Positions 54,411-63,322 of a stretch of DNA of 64,000 nucleotides are shown one piece after another. A program made the translations under genes and the position numbers. Position 1 is the first letter of the stretch, and the number at the start of each line of letters is the position of its first letter. Origin of the DNA: Saccharospirillum sp965652395 (lineage in GTDB: Bacteria > Pseudomonadota > Gammaproteobacteria > Pseudomonadales > Natronospirillaceae); contig CBFGUW010000022.1 of the NCBI GenBank assembly GCA_965652395.1, forward strand, positions 20,139-84,138. The letters run 5' to 3'. The notes beneath the pieces were generated by a model. The model worked only from the letters and a program-made list of their open reading frames with translations, was not told the DNA's origin and did no database searches.

Positions 54411-54465
54411 AGATGATCAGCCCAACCGGCAGGACTACCAAAGCCGTTATCCATCACGAACCCGG

Positions 54466-55125
54466 TCAAACGACTCGGGTCGTCATGTTCCAGTCGGTCT
54501 GATCAATGCTCAGCTCAAGGGAATCCCCACTGTGCAGTTCACCAACGCCTTTCGGCGTACCCGTCAATACCACATCACCCGCTTCCAACCGAAAATCCTT
54601 AACAATGGTGCGCAGCAAATCCGGAATGGGCGTCAGCATGCGCTCCACCCGACCCTCCTGCTGCGGCTGCCCGTTTCTGACCAGCCGGTAGACCCAACTT
54701 TCCAGCCGTTCCGGCATCTGATTAATCGGCAACCACGGGCCAAGAGGTAACGCCCCATCAAAGGCTTTCGCCCGCTCCCAAGGATGCCCCTGATCCTTCA
54801 ATTGGTTCTGCAGCGATCTATCCGTCAGATCCAACGCTAGGCTGACTGCGGTTACCGACAACAAGGGATCATCCGCATGATCGGCCGACAACTGCGCGCC
54901 AATCAGCAGCGCCAACTCCGTCTCGAAATGCAGACCGGCGCGCGGTAGCACCAACTCCTCCCCCAAATAGGTAAAGGCGGTTTTCGGCTTCATAAACAGC
55001 AACGGCTGTTCGGGCACCGCATTGCCCAACTCTTCCGCATGCTCCGCATAGTTCCGACCAACACAGACCGCTTTGCCGACCGGCAGATTGATGGATTCAC
55101 CAGAGAACCATTGATGTTGATACAT
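54466..55125 (-). CDS. fumarylacetoacetate hydrolase-family protein
   Basis: 219 aa, close in length to E. coli YcgM. Motifs: VCVGRNYAEHAEELGN, FMKPKTAF, LHFETELALLIG (metal Glu residues), DLTDRSLQNQLKD and VVLTGTPKGVGEL. Acts on acylpyruvates or similar ring-cleavage products in the FAH family; exact substrate unclear. ATG at 55125 gives the family's normal start. Confidence 0.92.
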   Translation of the reverse strand: MYQHQWFSGESINLPVGKAVCVGRNYAEHAEELGNAVPEQPLLFMKPKTAFTYLGEELVLPRAGLHFETELALLIGAQLSADHADDPLLSVTAVSLALDLTDRSLQNQLKDQGHPWERAKAFDGALPLGPWLPINQMPERLESWVYRLVRNGQPQQEGRVERMLTPIPDLLRTIVKDFRLEAGDVVLTGTPKGVGELHSGDSLELSIDQTDWNMTTRVV

Positions 55126-55190
55126 GACCGATCCTTGCCGAGATGAGTGAACCCCTACTGTAGCGGATGGATCGGGGGTTTCGAAACCGC

Positions 55191-56063
55191 TTAAGCGACA
55201 GCCTTCGAAGCCACCGCCGTCACCCGAGGTGGCCGGCGCGGCTCCGATGCCCACTTCATCAGCACCAAAGTCAGCAAGATCAACGCGATACCCATCCATT
55301 GAACCCAACCCAGACGCTCATTGACCAGAGCAATGCCCAACATGACCGACGTCACCGGGTTCAACAGCATCAACATCGACATCCGGTTCGCCCCCAACCG
55401 ATTCAACGACCGGACAAACGCCCAATAGGCAAACGCCGTCCCCAGCCCGGTCAACCACAGAAACCCCGGCATACGCTCCCACCCCACCGGCTGAGGAGCC
55501 CCCGCCAGCAGCCAAGCCACCGGCACCAGCATCAACCCACCCAACGTCAGTTGCCAGGCCGTCAGCCCCAACACATCCGTCACCGACCAGCGTTGCATCC
55601 ATAACGAAGACAGCGCAATCAGACAGGTCCCAGTCAACGCCGCTATCACCCCAATCGGATCAAGATCCGCCGAAGGATTAAGCAATAGCATCACACCCAT
55701 CAACCCAAGCACCGCCAACCCCAGCAAAGGCAAAGACGGACGTTTCTTAAGCCACACCCACTGCACCAATAAAAGTTGCAAAGGCATCGTCGCCCCCAGA
55801 GTCCCCGCCACCGACCCCGGCAGGCGATACGCCGCCGTAAACATCAGCGGAAAAAAGAGCGCAATGTTGAACAACCCCAGCAAAACCACCTTTCCCCAAG
55901 GCAACGGCGGCGCTTTCCGGTGAAGCATCAACAAAAGAACACCCGCAGGCAACGCCCGCCAAACGGCTACCCACAGCGGCGACAACCCTTCAAGGTACAA
56001 AGCAACAACGGCATAGGTACTGCCCCACAACATAGGAACAGTGACAGCAATCAGGTAAGGCAT
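55191..56063 (-). CDS. EamA/DMT-family transporter
   Basis: 290 aa, ten membrane helices (VTVPMLWGSTYAVVALYLEG first; FLWLTGLGTAFAYWAFVRSL in the second repeat). Divergent from a MarR regulator across a 103-bp gap that holds two palindromes; the regulator probably controls this exporter. Substrate unknown. Confidence 0.88.
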   Translation of the reverse strand: MPYLIAVTVPMLWGSTYAVVALYLEGLSPLWVAVWRALPAGVLLLMLHRKAPPLPWGKVVLLGLFNIALFFPLMFTAAYRLPGSVAGTLGATMPLQLLLVQWVWLKKRPSLPLLGLAVLGLMGVMLLLNPSADLDPIGVIAALTGTCLIALSSLWMQRWSVTDVLGLTAWQLTLGGLMLVPVAWLLAGAPQPVGWERMPGFLWLTGLGTAFAYWAFVRSLNRLGANRMSMLMLLNPVTSVMLGIALVNERLGWVQWMGIALILLTLVLMKWASEPRRPPRVTAVASKAVA

Positions 56064-56079
56064 ATTCCTTCCTTAAAAG

Positions 56080-56097
56080 TATCTTTCTGGAAAGCTA
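56080..56097. promoter_or_regulatory. MarR-type operator, copy 1
   Basis: TATCTTTCTGGAAAGCTA, an imperfect inverted repeat related to the box at 56127, lying 17-34 bp before the DMT transporter start. Confidence 0.6.
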
Positions 56098-56126
56098 GTT
56101 TGTTGCATATCTTCCTCCAGCTCAAG

Positions 56127-56144
56127 TATCTTTCTAGAAAGATA
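56127..56144. promoter_or_regulatory. MarR-type operator, copy 2
   Basis: TATCTTTCTAGAAAGATA is a perfect 18-bp palindrome, 23-40 bp before the MarR gene start. Together with copy 1 it is placed to control both divergent genes. Confidence 0.82.
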
Positions 56145-56166
56145 AACTATCGAGGTGTTAGTCCCA

Positions 56167-56661
56167 GTGAATGACCCGCTGAAACCAGACCACGTCGCCC
56201 GAGTTCTGGACCAATGGAAAGCCCAACGCCCAGACCTGGATTGCTCCCCTATGAGCGTGATCGGTCGGCTCGCCCGAGTGCATCGCCTACTCGGCGAAGG
56301 CGTGAACAGCCTGTTCAAGGAGTTCGAGTTGAGCCAGGTCGAGTTCGACATCCTCGCCACACTCCGCCGCACCAACACCCCCCTGACCCCGACCGAGCTG
56401 TATCAGACCCTGATGCTTTCCTCCGGTGCCATGAGTACCCGGGTCGAAGCATTGGTGCGTCGAGGGCTACTGGAAAGGCTGCCCAGCACAGAGGACCGCC
56501 GGAGTAACCAGGTGCAATTGACCGAGGAAGGGTTGGCGTTGATTGATGAAGCCGTTACCGCCCATGTGGCAAATGAAGATAAACTGCTGGAGCCGTTGAG
56601 TGGAGAGGATAGAGAGCAGTTGGCGAGGTTATTACAGAAGTGGTTGTTGGGGCATGAGTGA
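56167..56661 (+). CDS. MarR-family transcriptional regulator
   Basis: 164 aa, all-helical dimer with the winged HTH: FELSQVEFDILATLRRTNTP, ELYQTLMLSSGAMSTRVEAL and the wing RLPSTEDRRSNQVQLTEEGL. The GTG at 56167 has AGGTG about ten bases upstream and is preferred over the GTG at 56155. Two palindromes in the divergent promoter region point to autorepression and control of the DMT exporter. Confidence 0.9.
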   Translation: MNDPLKPDHVARVLDQWKAQRPDLDCSPMSVIGRLARVHRLLGEGVNSLFKEFELSQVEFDILATLRRTNTPLTPTELYQTLMLSSGAMSTRVEALVRRGLLERLPSTEDRRSNQVQLTEEGLALIDEAVTAHVANEDKLLEPLSGEDREQLARLLQKWLLGHE

Positions 56662-56696
56662 ATGGATATCTGGTTCCTAAAAGCACTAAAGGCTAG

Positions 56697-56807
56697 TACC
56701 GGCGGCCGGGGACGTCCCTCCAGGGTGGTCCGCAGCATGGATGCTGCGGTCCAGGCCCCATGGATGGGTTCACGCCGACCCTGGAGGGGCGTCTCCGGCT
56801 GCCGGGA
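56697..56807 (-). repeat. palindromic repeat copy E
   Basis: Variable arm ACGCCCCTCCAGGG pairs with CCCTGGAGGGACGT; outer arms pair over a further 15 bp with mismatches. Core (minus strand) TCGGCGTGAACCCATCCATG and inner hairpin GCAGCATCCATGCTGC identical to copy A. Between the MarR gene and the 3' end of malG, a convergent gap. Confidence 0.92.
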
Positions 56808-56825
56808 CGGGTTCAGGCAAGGAGC

Positions 56826-58052
56826 TCACCCCTTGACTCCCCCAGCCGTCAACCCGCCGACGAGGAACTTCTGAGCAATCAGAAACACGATGGTAATCGG
56901 CACACCCGACAGCACCGCCGCCGCCGCGAAATCACCCCACAACTGGTTTTGATCCTGAATGTATTGCTGCGCCCCCACCGCCAGCGTCATCTTATCGAGG
57001 TCACTGATAATCACCGACGCCAACGGGAACTCATTCACAAAACCAATGAACGCCAGAATAAACACCACCGCCAGAATCGGCACCGACAACGGCAACAGAA
57101 TCTTATAAAACGTCTGCCACGGCGTCGCACCATCAATCGCCGCAGACTCCTCCATCGCCGGATCAATCGTGTCGAAATAGCCGATCACCATAAAGATATT
57201 CAACGCCAACCCACCCATGTAACCAATGATCAACGCCGAATGGGTATTCAACGACAGGAAATCCACAAAGTTACCAAGCTTGTCGAACAACAGATAGAGC
57301 GCCACCAGAAACAGCGTGTTCGGGAACATCTGAACCACCAACAAGGTTTTCAGCAAACCACCCTTACCCCGAAACGGCAAACGACCAAAAGCATAGGCAC
57401 TGGTCGTGGATAGCAGCAATATTAAAAACCCACTGAGCCCCGCGATCTTGATCGTATTCATCAACCAGCTCAGCACTGGAAACACCGGTTTGGACACGTA
57501 GGCTTTGCCATACTGAACCGTCGTGCGGGTAGCGCCTTCCGGCATAGGTGGAATCTCAAGGCGACCACTGACACTGCCGTCCGGGGATATAAAAATAACA
57601 TCCTCGTCATAGCGTCCGGCCTCTTCGGCGGAATCCAACACAATAGGAACAGCATCCGTTCGGGAAATTGTGTCGCCTACGCTGTTAAGGAAAGAGATAT
57701 AAAGATAAGACCGTAACGGGAAAAATTCCGCCTCAAACGCCGGTTCGGCATCCAGCGTCCAATGCCCATTCCCATCGAAAGTCACGGTACCGAGGCTGTT
57801 GTTAAAACTCACCTGATCCACCCCATCGATGTCTTTCTTCTGCGGGTTCATACCCACATAGGGTTGTTCAAATGCCAGATACCAATGTTCCAACGAAGGG
57901 TTGGACGGAATGATGTCATCCACCAACGTATGGCCGGTACGAAACGATACCGACACCAGATACGCCAGAGGATAAATCACCAATGCCAGAAAGATGACCA
58001 GCGCGGCGTGGGCGCCGAGTACCCGTGCGGTATGATTCTTGGTTTTTACCAT
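56826..58052 (-). CDS. malG: maltose ABC transporter permease MalG
   Basis: 408 aa, about 110 residues longer than E. coli MalG. After the first helix there is a large extra periplasmic region (roughly residues 45-200, including VSFNNSLGTVTFDGNGHWTL) before the second helix. The rest is standard: NTIKIAGLSGFLILLLSTTS, the EAA loop (AIDGATPWQTFYKILLPLSV) and a C-terminal VGGLTAGGVKG. Gap to malF is 10 bp. Confidence 0.93.
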   Translation of the reverse strand: MVKTKNHTARVLGAHAALVIFLALVIYPLAYLVSVSFRTGHTLVDDIIPSNPSLEHWYLAFEQPYVGMNPQKKDIDGVDQVSFNNSLGTVTFDGNGHWTLDAEPAFEAEFFPLRSYLYISFLNSVGDTISRTDAVPIVLDSAEEAGRYDEDVIFISPDGSVSGRLEIPPMPEGATRTTVQYGKAYVSKPVFPVLSWLMNTIKIAGLSGFLILLLSTTSAYAFGRLPFRGKGGLLKTLLVVQMFPNTLFLVALYLLFDKLGNFVDFLSLNTHSALIIGYMGGLALNIFMVIGYFDTIDPAMEESAAIDGATPWQTFYKILLPLSVPILAVVFILAFIGFVNEFPLASVIISDLDKMTLAVGAQQYIQDQNQLWGDFAAAAVLSGVPITIVFLIAQKFLVGGLTAGGVKG

Positions 58053-58062
58053 GATGCGCTCC

Positions 58063-59637
58063 TCAGCTCCGCTTCCGGCCGACTTCGACCTTGGTCACTT
58101 TCAAATAGATGTAGGCGATGATTCCCACCATGATGAAAATGAAGGTGGAAATGGTGGACGCCAGAGCGAAATCCTGACTGTCGCCACGGAACGCCAATCG
58201 ATAGGCATAGTTCACCAACAAATCGGTTTCACCGGCGGGCGGGTTGGACCCGATCATGATCGGTCCGCCTTTGGTGAGCAGTTCGATCAGTACGAAGTTG
58301 TTGAAGTTGAATGCGAAGGCAGCGATCAACAACGGCAGCATGGGTTTCAGAATCAACGGCAGGGTAATGCGAAAGAAGTTGTTAAGCATGCCGGAACCTT
58401 CGATGCCGGAGGCTTCATACAAATCCTTCGGGATGGACTGCAGCATACCCAGACACAAAATGAACATATAGGGATAACCCAGCCAGCAGTTGACGAATAA
58501 AATCATGCCGCGCGTCAGATTGGGGTTTGAATTCCAATCCGGTGCGATGCCGAACAGGCTCTCCAGAATAAAATTGATCTCACCAAAATTCTGGTTGAAC
58601 AAGGCACGGAAAATCATGATGGAAATAAAGCTGGGCAAGGCGTAAGGCAAAATCAGCAGTACCTGATAAATCGCCCGACCTTTGATCGGCTCCCATTGCA
58701 CTAATGAGGCCAGAGTCAGCCCTAATACGAAACAGATGATCACGGTGAAGGTCGAAAAAGCCATCGTCCAGGTGAAAATCTGCAGGAAGGGGTCGAACAT
58801 GCCTCGGTCGGTCAGCACCCGCATGAAGTTGTCGACGCCAATGCCGACGGTAAAGCCCGGGTTGAGGATGGTTCCGTCCTGAGTCAGAAAATACCCAGTT
58901 TCGAAATTAGGGCTGATCACGGCGCCGGTCTGTTGGTTAACGAGACTGTCACCTTCACCAGGTTGATATAACGGGTAACTGGGCGCGAATTGGGTGAGGC
59001 GTGATTTGAACAGTTCGGTGCCGTCAGGCAATACGAGCCGCACCTGGTCGAGTGCGCCGCGCAGTTTGATGGCGGCGGCGCGTGGGGCCTGGTCCAGTTC
59101 GGGGGCGAGGTCGACGGGCTCCATTTGCAGGGTGATTTCTTCTGCGTTGTTGAGCGGGACGGCGGTGTCGCTGATGTACAGTTGGTTGTCGCTACCGGCA
59201 GTAATGGCGATGCGGTATTCGCTGCCTTGTTCGTAGAGGGCGAGGTCGTATGAGTCGCCGCCTTCGGCCATGTAGCTTTGGTTGAGGAAGTAGGTTCTGG
59301 CCTGGTCGTAGCCGATCAGGTGCAAGTTGGAGTAGTTGGTGAAGCTGATGCCGAGGGTGTACAAAATGGGGAAGACGATGAAGAGCATCATGCCGGCGAG
59401 GCCGGGGAATACGTACCGCCAGACGTAGGCGCGTTCGCTGGTGAAGATGAAGGCGAAGGCGGCGGTGAACAGGAGGGTGACCAGTGCGAATATGGGTTCG
59501 TTCTGGCTGTACATGACCAGGACGATGTAGAGGAAGAAGAGGGTGATGGCTCCGACGAGGCCGCGCTGAAACCAGCGTTTCCAACCCGATTGGGTGGCGG
59601 ACTTCGGCACCATGGGGATGGCGTTCGGGTTGGCCAT
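58063..59637 (-). CDS. malF: maltose ABC transporter permease MalF
   Basis: 524 aa, close to E. coli MalF (514). Start at the ATG 59637 behind GAGGTAATCTC; the frame is open further upstream through the repeat, which is not used. It has three N-terminal helices, the large periplasmic P2 domain (~120-305), then five helices with the EAA loop YEASGIEGSGMLNNFFRITL. Pairs with MalG; the MalK ATPase is not in the window. Confidence 0.95.
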   Translation of the reverse strand: MANPNAIPMVPKSATQSGWKRWFQRGLVGAITLFFLYIVLVMYSQNEPIFALVTLLFTAAFAFIFTSERAYVWRYVFPGLAGMMLFIVFPILYTLGISFTNYSNLHLIGYDQARTYFLNQSYMAEGGDSYDLALYEQGSEYRIAITAGSDNQLYISDTAVPLNNAEEITLQMEPVDLAPELDQAPRAAAIKLRGALDQVRLVLPDGTELFKSRLTQFAPSYPLYQPGEGDSLVNQQTGAVISPNFETGYFLTQDGTILNPGFTVGIGVDNFMRVLTDRGMFDPFLQIFTWTMAFSTFTVIICFVLGLTLASLVQWEPIKGRAIYQVLLILPYALPSFISIMIFRALFNQNFGEINFILESLFGIAPDWNSNPNLTRGMILFVNCWLGYPYMFILCLGMLQSIPKDLYEASGIEGSGMLNNFFRITLPLILKPMLPLLIAAFAFNFNNFVLIELLTKGGPIMIGSNPPAGETDLLVNYAYRLAFRGDSQDFALASTISTFIFIMVGIIAYIYLKVTKVEVGRKRS

Positions 59638-59796
59638 GAGATTACCTCGTTTGAACATTGCCGCTAGTAGCTTAGCTGGCTTTGAGTACGTCAGGGGAGA
59701 TTGATCAAGCCCTCTGGACGGCTTGGTCAATCGCTCCTCGGCGGCAGTGTGCCCGGTCTGAGTCATTACTGGCTTCCTGGGACGGTGCTTGAACCC

Positions 59797-59909
59797 GTGC
59801 CCGCTATCGGGGGTACTCGATTGGGGTCGCCATGAACCCTTCCATGGGGGCTTAACTTCGGCATCCATGCCTCAGATATCCCCAATCGAGTACCCCCGAC
59901 ATCGGTCAC
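59797..59909 (+). repeat. palindromic repeat copy F
   Basis: Variable arm TACTCGATTGGGG and partner CCCCAATCGAGTA are perfectly complementary; the outer ends pair less well. Core TCGCCATGAACCCTTCCATG. Same inner sequence CGGCATCCATGCCTCAGATA as copy D, so D and F form a subgroup. Confidence 0.92.
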
Positions 59910-59949
59910 TAGCCATGCGTGGCTATAGGGTGTAACTGAGTCATTAAAA

Positions 59950-59978
59950 AGGGCTTATCCCGGTTGGCGATAAGCCCT
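59950..59978 (-). terminator. malE intrinsic terminator
   Basis: AGGGCTTATC and GATAAGCCCT form a perfect 10-bp stem around CCGGTTGGC; on the minus strand five T follow directly. 26 bp after the malE stop. Confidence 0.85.
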
Positions 59979-60004
59979 AAAACTTCATGAGACCATTTAA
60001 AAAC

Positions 60005-61183
60005 TTACTTAACGATACGGGCTGCCGCGTCGTTCAGTGCGTCTTCAGCGGACTGACGGCCTTGAACAATGGCGGTCAAAGCGGCTTCGGTGTTGCTCCA
60101 GAAAGCGGCCATTTCCGGGATGTTCGGCATCGGTTCGGCGTTCTGCCATACCGCGTAGGCGCTGGCCAATGTCGGGTTGCTGGAAGACAGTTTGGTCATG
60201 AAGGCCTTGTGAGTGACGGCGCCCAGGGCGCGGTCGCTGTTGACGGTTTCCAGGCCGTCTTCGGTCAGCATGTAGTTTTCGATGAACTCGATGGCGAGGT
60301 CCTGGTTGGGGCTGGAGGCGTTAACGGCGGCTGAGAGTACGCCGGTGAAGCCGCGGCCACGTTCGCCGTCCATGGTGGGGTATGGACCGACGACGAAGTC
60401 GATACCGGCTTTTTCGTAGTCCGCCCAGGCCCAGGGGCCGTTGATGACGCAGGCGACGTTGCCGGCTTTGAATTCGGAGTCGAATACGCCGTAGTCGACG
60501 CCTTCGGGCATGACGCCGGCTTCGATCATGTCGCGGATTTCAGCCATGGCTTCGATGGAGCCGGGGTGGTTGACGCCGGTGTCGTTGGGGTTGTACTGGC
60601 CGTTGGTTTCTTTGAAGGCGTAGCCGCCTTTGGCGGTCATGACGCCGTAGTTGAAGTAGGCGTTGTTGTACCAGTAGAGCAGCGGTTTTTTGCCTTGTTC
60701 GGCGAGGGCCGGGGCGGCTTTGCGGACGTCTTCCCAGGAGGCGTAGGGTCTGTCTACGATGTCGGTGTTACAGATCTGGGTGGGGCCTTCGACGGCGATG
60801 GGGTAGCCGTAGGTTTTGCCGTTGTAGCTGACGGCGCCCCAGAAGTCGTCCAGTTGGCTGCGGATGTTGTCGCTTGGGTTAACCGGTGCGATGAGGCCGG
60901 ATTTGGCCCAGTCGCCGAAGCGGTCGTGCGCCCAGATGAAGATGTCGGGGCCTTTGCCGATGGCGGCTTCTTTCTGGAATTTTTCGGTGACGGCGTCGGG
61001 TGTTTCGACGGTGACGGGTACGCCGAGTTCTTCGGCGAAGCGGTCGCCGATAGCTTGCAGGCCGTTGTAACCTTTGTCGGCGTTGATCCAGACGACGAGT
61101 TCTCCTTCTTCCCAGGCGAGGGCCTGGCCGGCGATGCTGACACTGGCGACGGCCAGTGCGGAGACGAGTGCTTTTTTCATCAT
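60005..61183 (-). CDS. malE: maltose-binding protein MalE
   Basis: 392 aa periplasmic maltose/maltodextrin-binding protein. Signal peptide to GQALA, then EEGELVVWINADKGYNGLQA, GPDIFIWAHDRFGDWAKSGL and IKALPYTVE-equivalent regions, closely following E. coli MalE. First gene of malE-malF-malG. A 13-bp inverted repeat (CAGGT-ACA-ACCTG, 61215-61227) lies upstream and could bind a regulator. ATG at 61183 or the next codon 61180. Confidence 0.95.
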   Translation of the reverse strand: MMKKALVSALAVASVSIAGQALAWEEGELVVWINADKGYNGLQAIGDRFAEELGVPVTVETPDAVTEKFQKEAAIGKGPDIFIWAHDRFGDWAKSGLIAPVNPSDNIRSQLDDFWGAVSYNGKTYGYPIAVEGPTQICNTDIVDRPYASWEDVRKAAPALAEQGKKPLLYWYNNAYFNYGVMTAKGGYAFKETNGQYNPNDTGVNHPGSIEAMAEIRDMIEAGVMPEGVDYGVFDSEFKAGNVACVINGPWAWADYEKAGIDFVVGPYPTMDGERGRGFTGVLSAAVNASSPNQDLAIEFIENYMLTEDGLETVNSDRALGAVTHKAFMTKLSSSNPTLASAYAVWQNAEPMPNIPEMAAFWSNTEAALTAIVQGRQSAEDALNDAAARIVK

Positions 61184-61330
61184 ATCCGTGCTTCCTATGT
61201 CTTTTTTATTGTGGCAGGTACAACCTGAAACGCTGCATAAAGTACCGAAGTGGTTGGGTTGGGCCTAGGCGGGTTTTTCAGTCGTTCCCCTAATTCCACC
61301 TGCTCCAACCCGTTGCTTTTTTTTTGCCAT

Positions 61331-61415
61331 GCTTAACGCTTGATGGGAGACGGGAGACGCTAATACCCGGCGCTTCGCTCTTGCGTCCTGCATCTTCCGT
61401 CCAGCGTCCAGCATT
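61331..61415. repeat. GGAGACG-type intergenic repeat
   Basis: Shares AACGCTTG-x-GGGAGACG units with the stretch at 42661 and continues with CGTCC-CGTCCAGCGTCCAGC units. It lies between malE and the chemoreceptor gene. Confidence 0.45.
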
Positions 61416-61419
61416 CTCA

Positions 61420-63177
61420 TCAAACACTGAACCTACCCACCAATGCCCGAACTTCCTGACTGATGTCGGCCAATCGCGCGGCGGCCTCCTGGCGGCTGGA
61501 GGCGTTGGCGGCGAGGTCGGTGACCTGGCCGCTGATCCGGCTGATGCTGGAGTCGATTTCGTCGGCGACCTGACTCTGCTCGCCGGAGGCCTGGGCGATC
61601 TGCTGGTTAAGATCCGTCATTCGGGCAACGAGTTGATTGATACTAGTCAGGGTTTCGGATGCTTGCTGGATGGATTCGACACTGGCTTCACCGCTGGTGC
61701 GACTTTGTTCGATGTCGCTGACGGCGGTGGTGGCGCCCTGCTGCAGCCGTTCGATCATTTCATGGATCTGTTGGGTGGATTCCTGGGTGCGTTGGGCGAG
61801 GCTGCGCACTTCGTCGGCGACGACGGCGAAGCCACGTCCCTGTTCGCCTGCCCTGGCGGCTTCGATGGCGGCGTTGAGGGCGAGCAGGTTGGTTTGTTCG
61901 GAGATGCCGCGAATCACGTCGAGGATGCTGCCGATGCTTTGGGTTTCTTCGGCCAGACGGGCAACGCCCTGGGCGGTTTTGGCGATGCGGTCGTTCAGGG
62001 CTTCGATGCCGCTGACGCTGCGCTGCATTTCGGCGAGGCCGCGATCGGCGGTGGTGGCGGCCTCGCCTGCAAGGCCTGCGGCTTGGTCGGTGGTGGCTTT
62101 GATATGGGCGGCGGAGGTGGACATTTCGTTGGTGGCGGTGGCGACCTGTTCGGTTTCATGCTGCTGGGATTGAACCCCGGCGGTGAAGTCTTCGCTGCCG
62201 GATTTGGCCTGCTGGGCGACTTGATACACGGCGTCGGCACTGTCGTTCAATTGGGTGACCATGGTTTGGAATTTGGCCAGCATGGAATCAAAGGCTTGAC
62301 CGATCTGGCCCAATTCATCGCCGCGCCTATAGTGGACCCGTTCGGTCAGGTCGTTACCGGCTTCGACTTTCTGGATTTTTCCGGAGACAAAGCGAATGGG
62401 CCCTAATAACCCGCGCAGAAACAGCAAGCCCATTAAACTGCTGACGATTACGGCGAACACCGCCACCCCGATGGCGAAACGCTGAGTACCGGCGACGGCG
62501 GCGGCGATGGCCGTCCCCCCTTCCGCTACGGCCTGCCCTTCGGAGGCGACGCCGTCGGCGGCGGTGGCGACTTCATCCAACGAGGCGGCTTGGGCGGTGG
62601 TGTATTGGTCCCTTAACCGGCCCAGCAGTTCCTCCAGGGCGACGGCTTCTTCGCGAACGCCGTCGCCCATGGATTTACCCATGCTGACGGAGTTGGTTTC
62701 GAAGAAGGTGAACATCCGTTCGGCGTAGGTGCTGAACATTTCGGTGTGTTCGCGTATTTCCTTGTAGACGGCCTGGTTGGCCGGGTCGGTCTTTTCCAGC
62801 TCGGCGATGAGAGCCAGGAAGCCTTGTTGCGCTTCCCGTCCGGCTTCGATGGAGTCGATCAGCAGTGTGAGGGCGCCTTGGAAATACCAATACTGCATTT
62901 CACCGACCCGGTTGAGGGCTTGATTGACCAGCCGAACCCGTTCGACCAATTCGGCCTGGGCTTGAATGAGGCTTTGTTGGGATTCGGCGAGTTGCAGTTG
63001 CCGGTCGATGAGGTCGGCCTGTTGCTCCACACGGCCGTTAATACCACCAATCTGGCGGATGACGACGGTGTTGGCGACGACGACGAGCAGTGCGAAGGCG
63101 GCCAATAAGGCGATGGTGCGGGTTTTGATGCTGAAACCGCGACGCGCAGCCGTCGGTTGGGTGTGAGAGCGTGCCAT
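61420..63177 (-). CDS. methyl-accepting chemotaxis protein
   Basis: 585 aa. First helix (IALLAAFALLVVVANTVVIR), periplasmic helical sensor of about 180 residues, second helix (VFAVIVSSLMGLLFLRGLLG), HAMP segment, then the signalling domain with the conserved hairpin tip ISEQTNLLALNAAIEAARAGE and GFAVVADEVRSLAQRT. Ligand unknown. Its position beside malE suggests, but does not prove, a link to maltose sensing. A ribosome site CAGGGGG precedes the ATG. Confidence 0.94.
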   Translation of the reverse strand: MARSHTQPTAARRGFSIKTRTIALLAAFALLVVVANTVVIRQIGGINGRVEQQADLIDRQLQLAESQQSLIQAQAELVERVRLVNQALNRVGEMQYWYFQGALTLLIDSIEAGREAQQGFLALIAELEKTDPANQAVYKEIREHTEMFSTYAERMFTFFETNSVSMGKSMGDGVREEAVALEELLGRLRDQYTTAQAASLDEVATAADGVASEGQAVAEGGTAIAAAVAGTQRFAIGVAVFAVIVSSLMGLLFLRGLLGPIRFVSGKIQKVEAGNDLTERVHYRRGDELGQIGQAFDSMLAKFQTMVTQLNDSADAVYQVAQQAKSGSEDFTAGVQSQQHETEQVATATNEMSTSAAHIKATTDQAAGLAGEAATTADRGLAEMQRSVSGIEALNDRIAKTAQGVARLAEETQSIGSILDVIRGISEQTNLLALNAAIEAARAGEQGRGFAVVADEVRSLAQRTQESTQQIHEMIERLQQGATTAVSDIEQSRTSGEASVESIQQASETLTSINQLVARMTDLNQQIAQASGEQSQVADEIDSSISRISGQVTDLAANASSRQEAAARLADISQEVRALVGRFSV

Positions 63178-63322
63178 TTAACCCCCTGGAGATGGCATTC
63201 GAGTCCATCTATGTCGGTTGTTTTTACAGATTCTTAAGAGGACTCAAGTGTAAATGACCCAAAATGGGGCAAGAGATAGAGAGGGTTTGACTTAGCGTGG
63301 GGGTCGAGTTTTAAGGCGGAGG

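Larger units (their letters stand above)
59638..60004. other. 367-bp malE-malF intergenic region
   Basis: Contains palindromic repeat copy F (59797-59909) and the malE terminator hairpin (59950-59978). No coding frame. The combination should lower malF-malG expression relative to malE. Confidence 0.8.

Noticed and set aside
58682..59667. Small plus-strand frames inside malF
   Set aside because: All antisense to malF, with low-complexity products.
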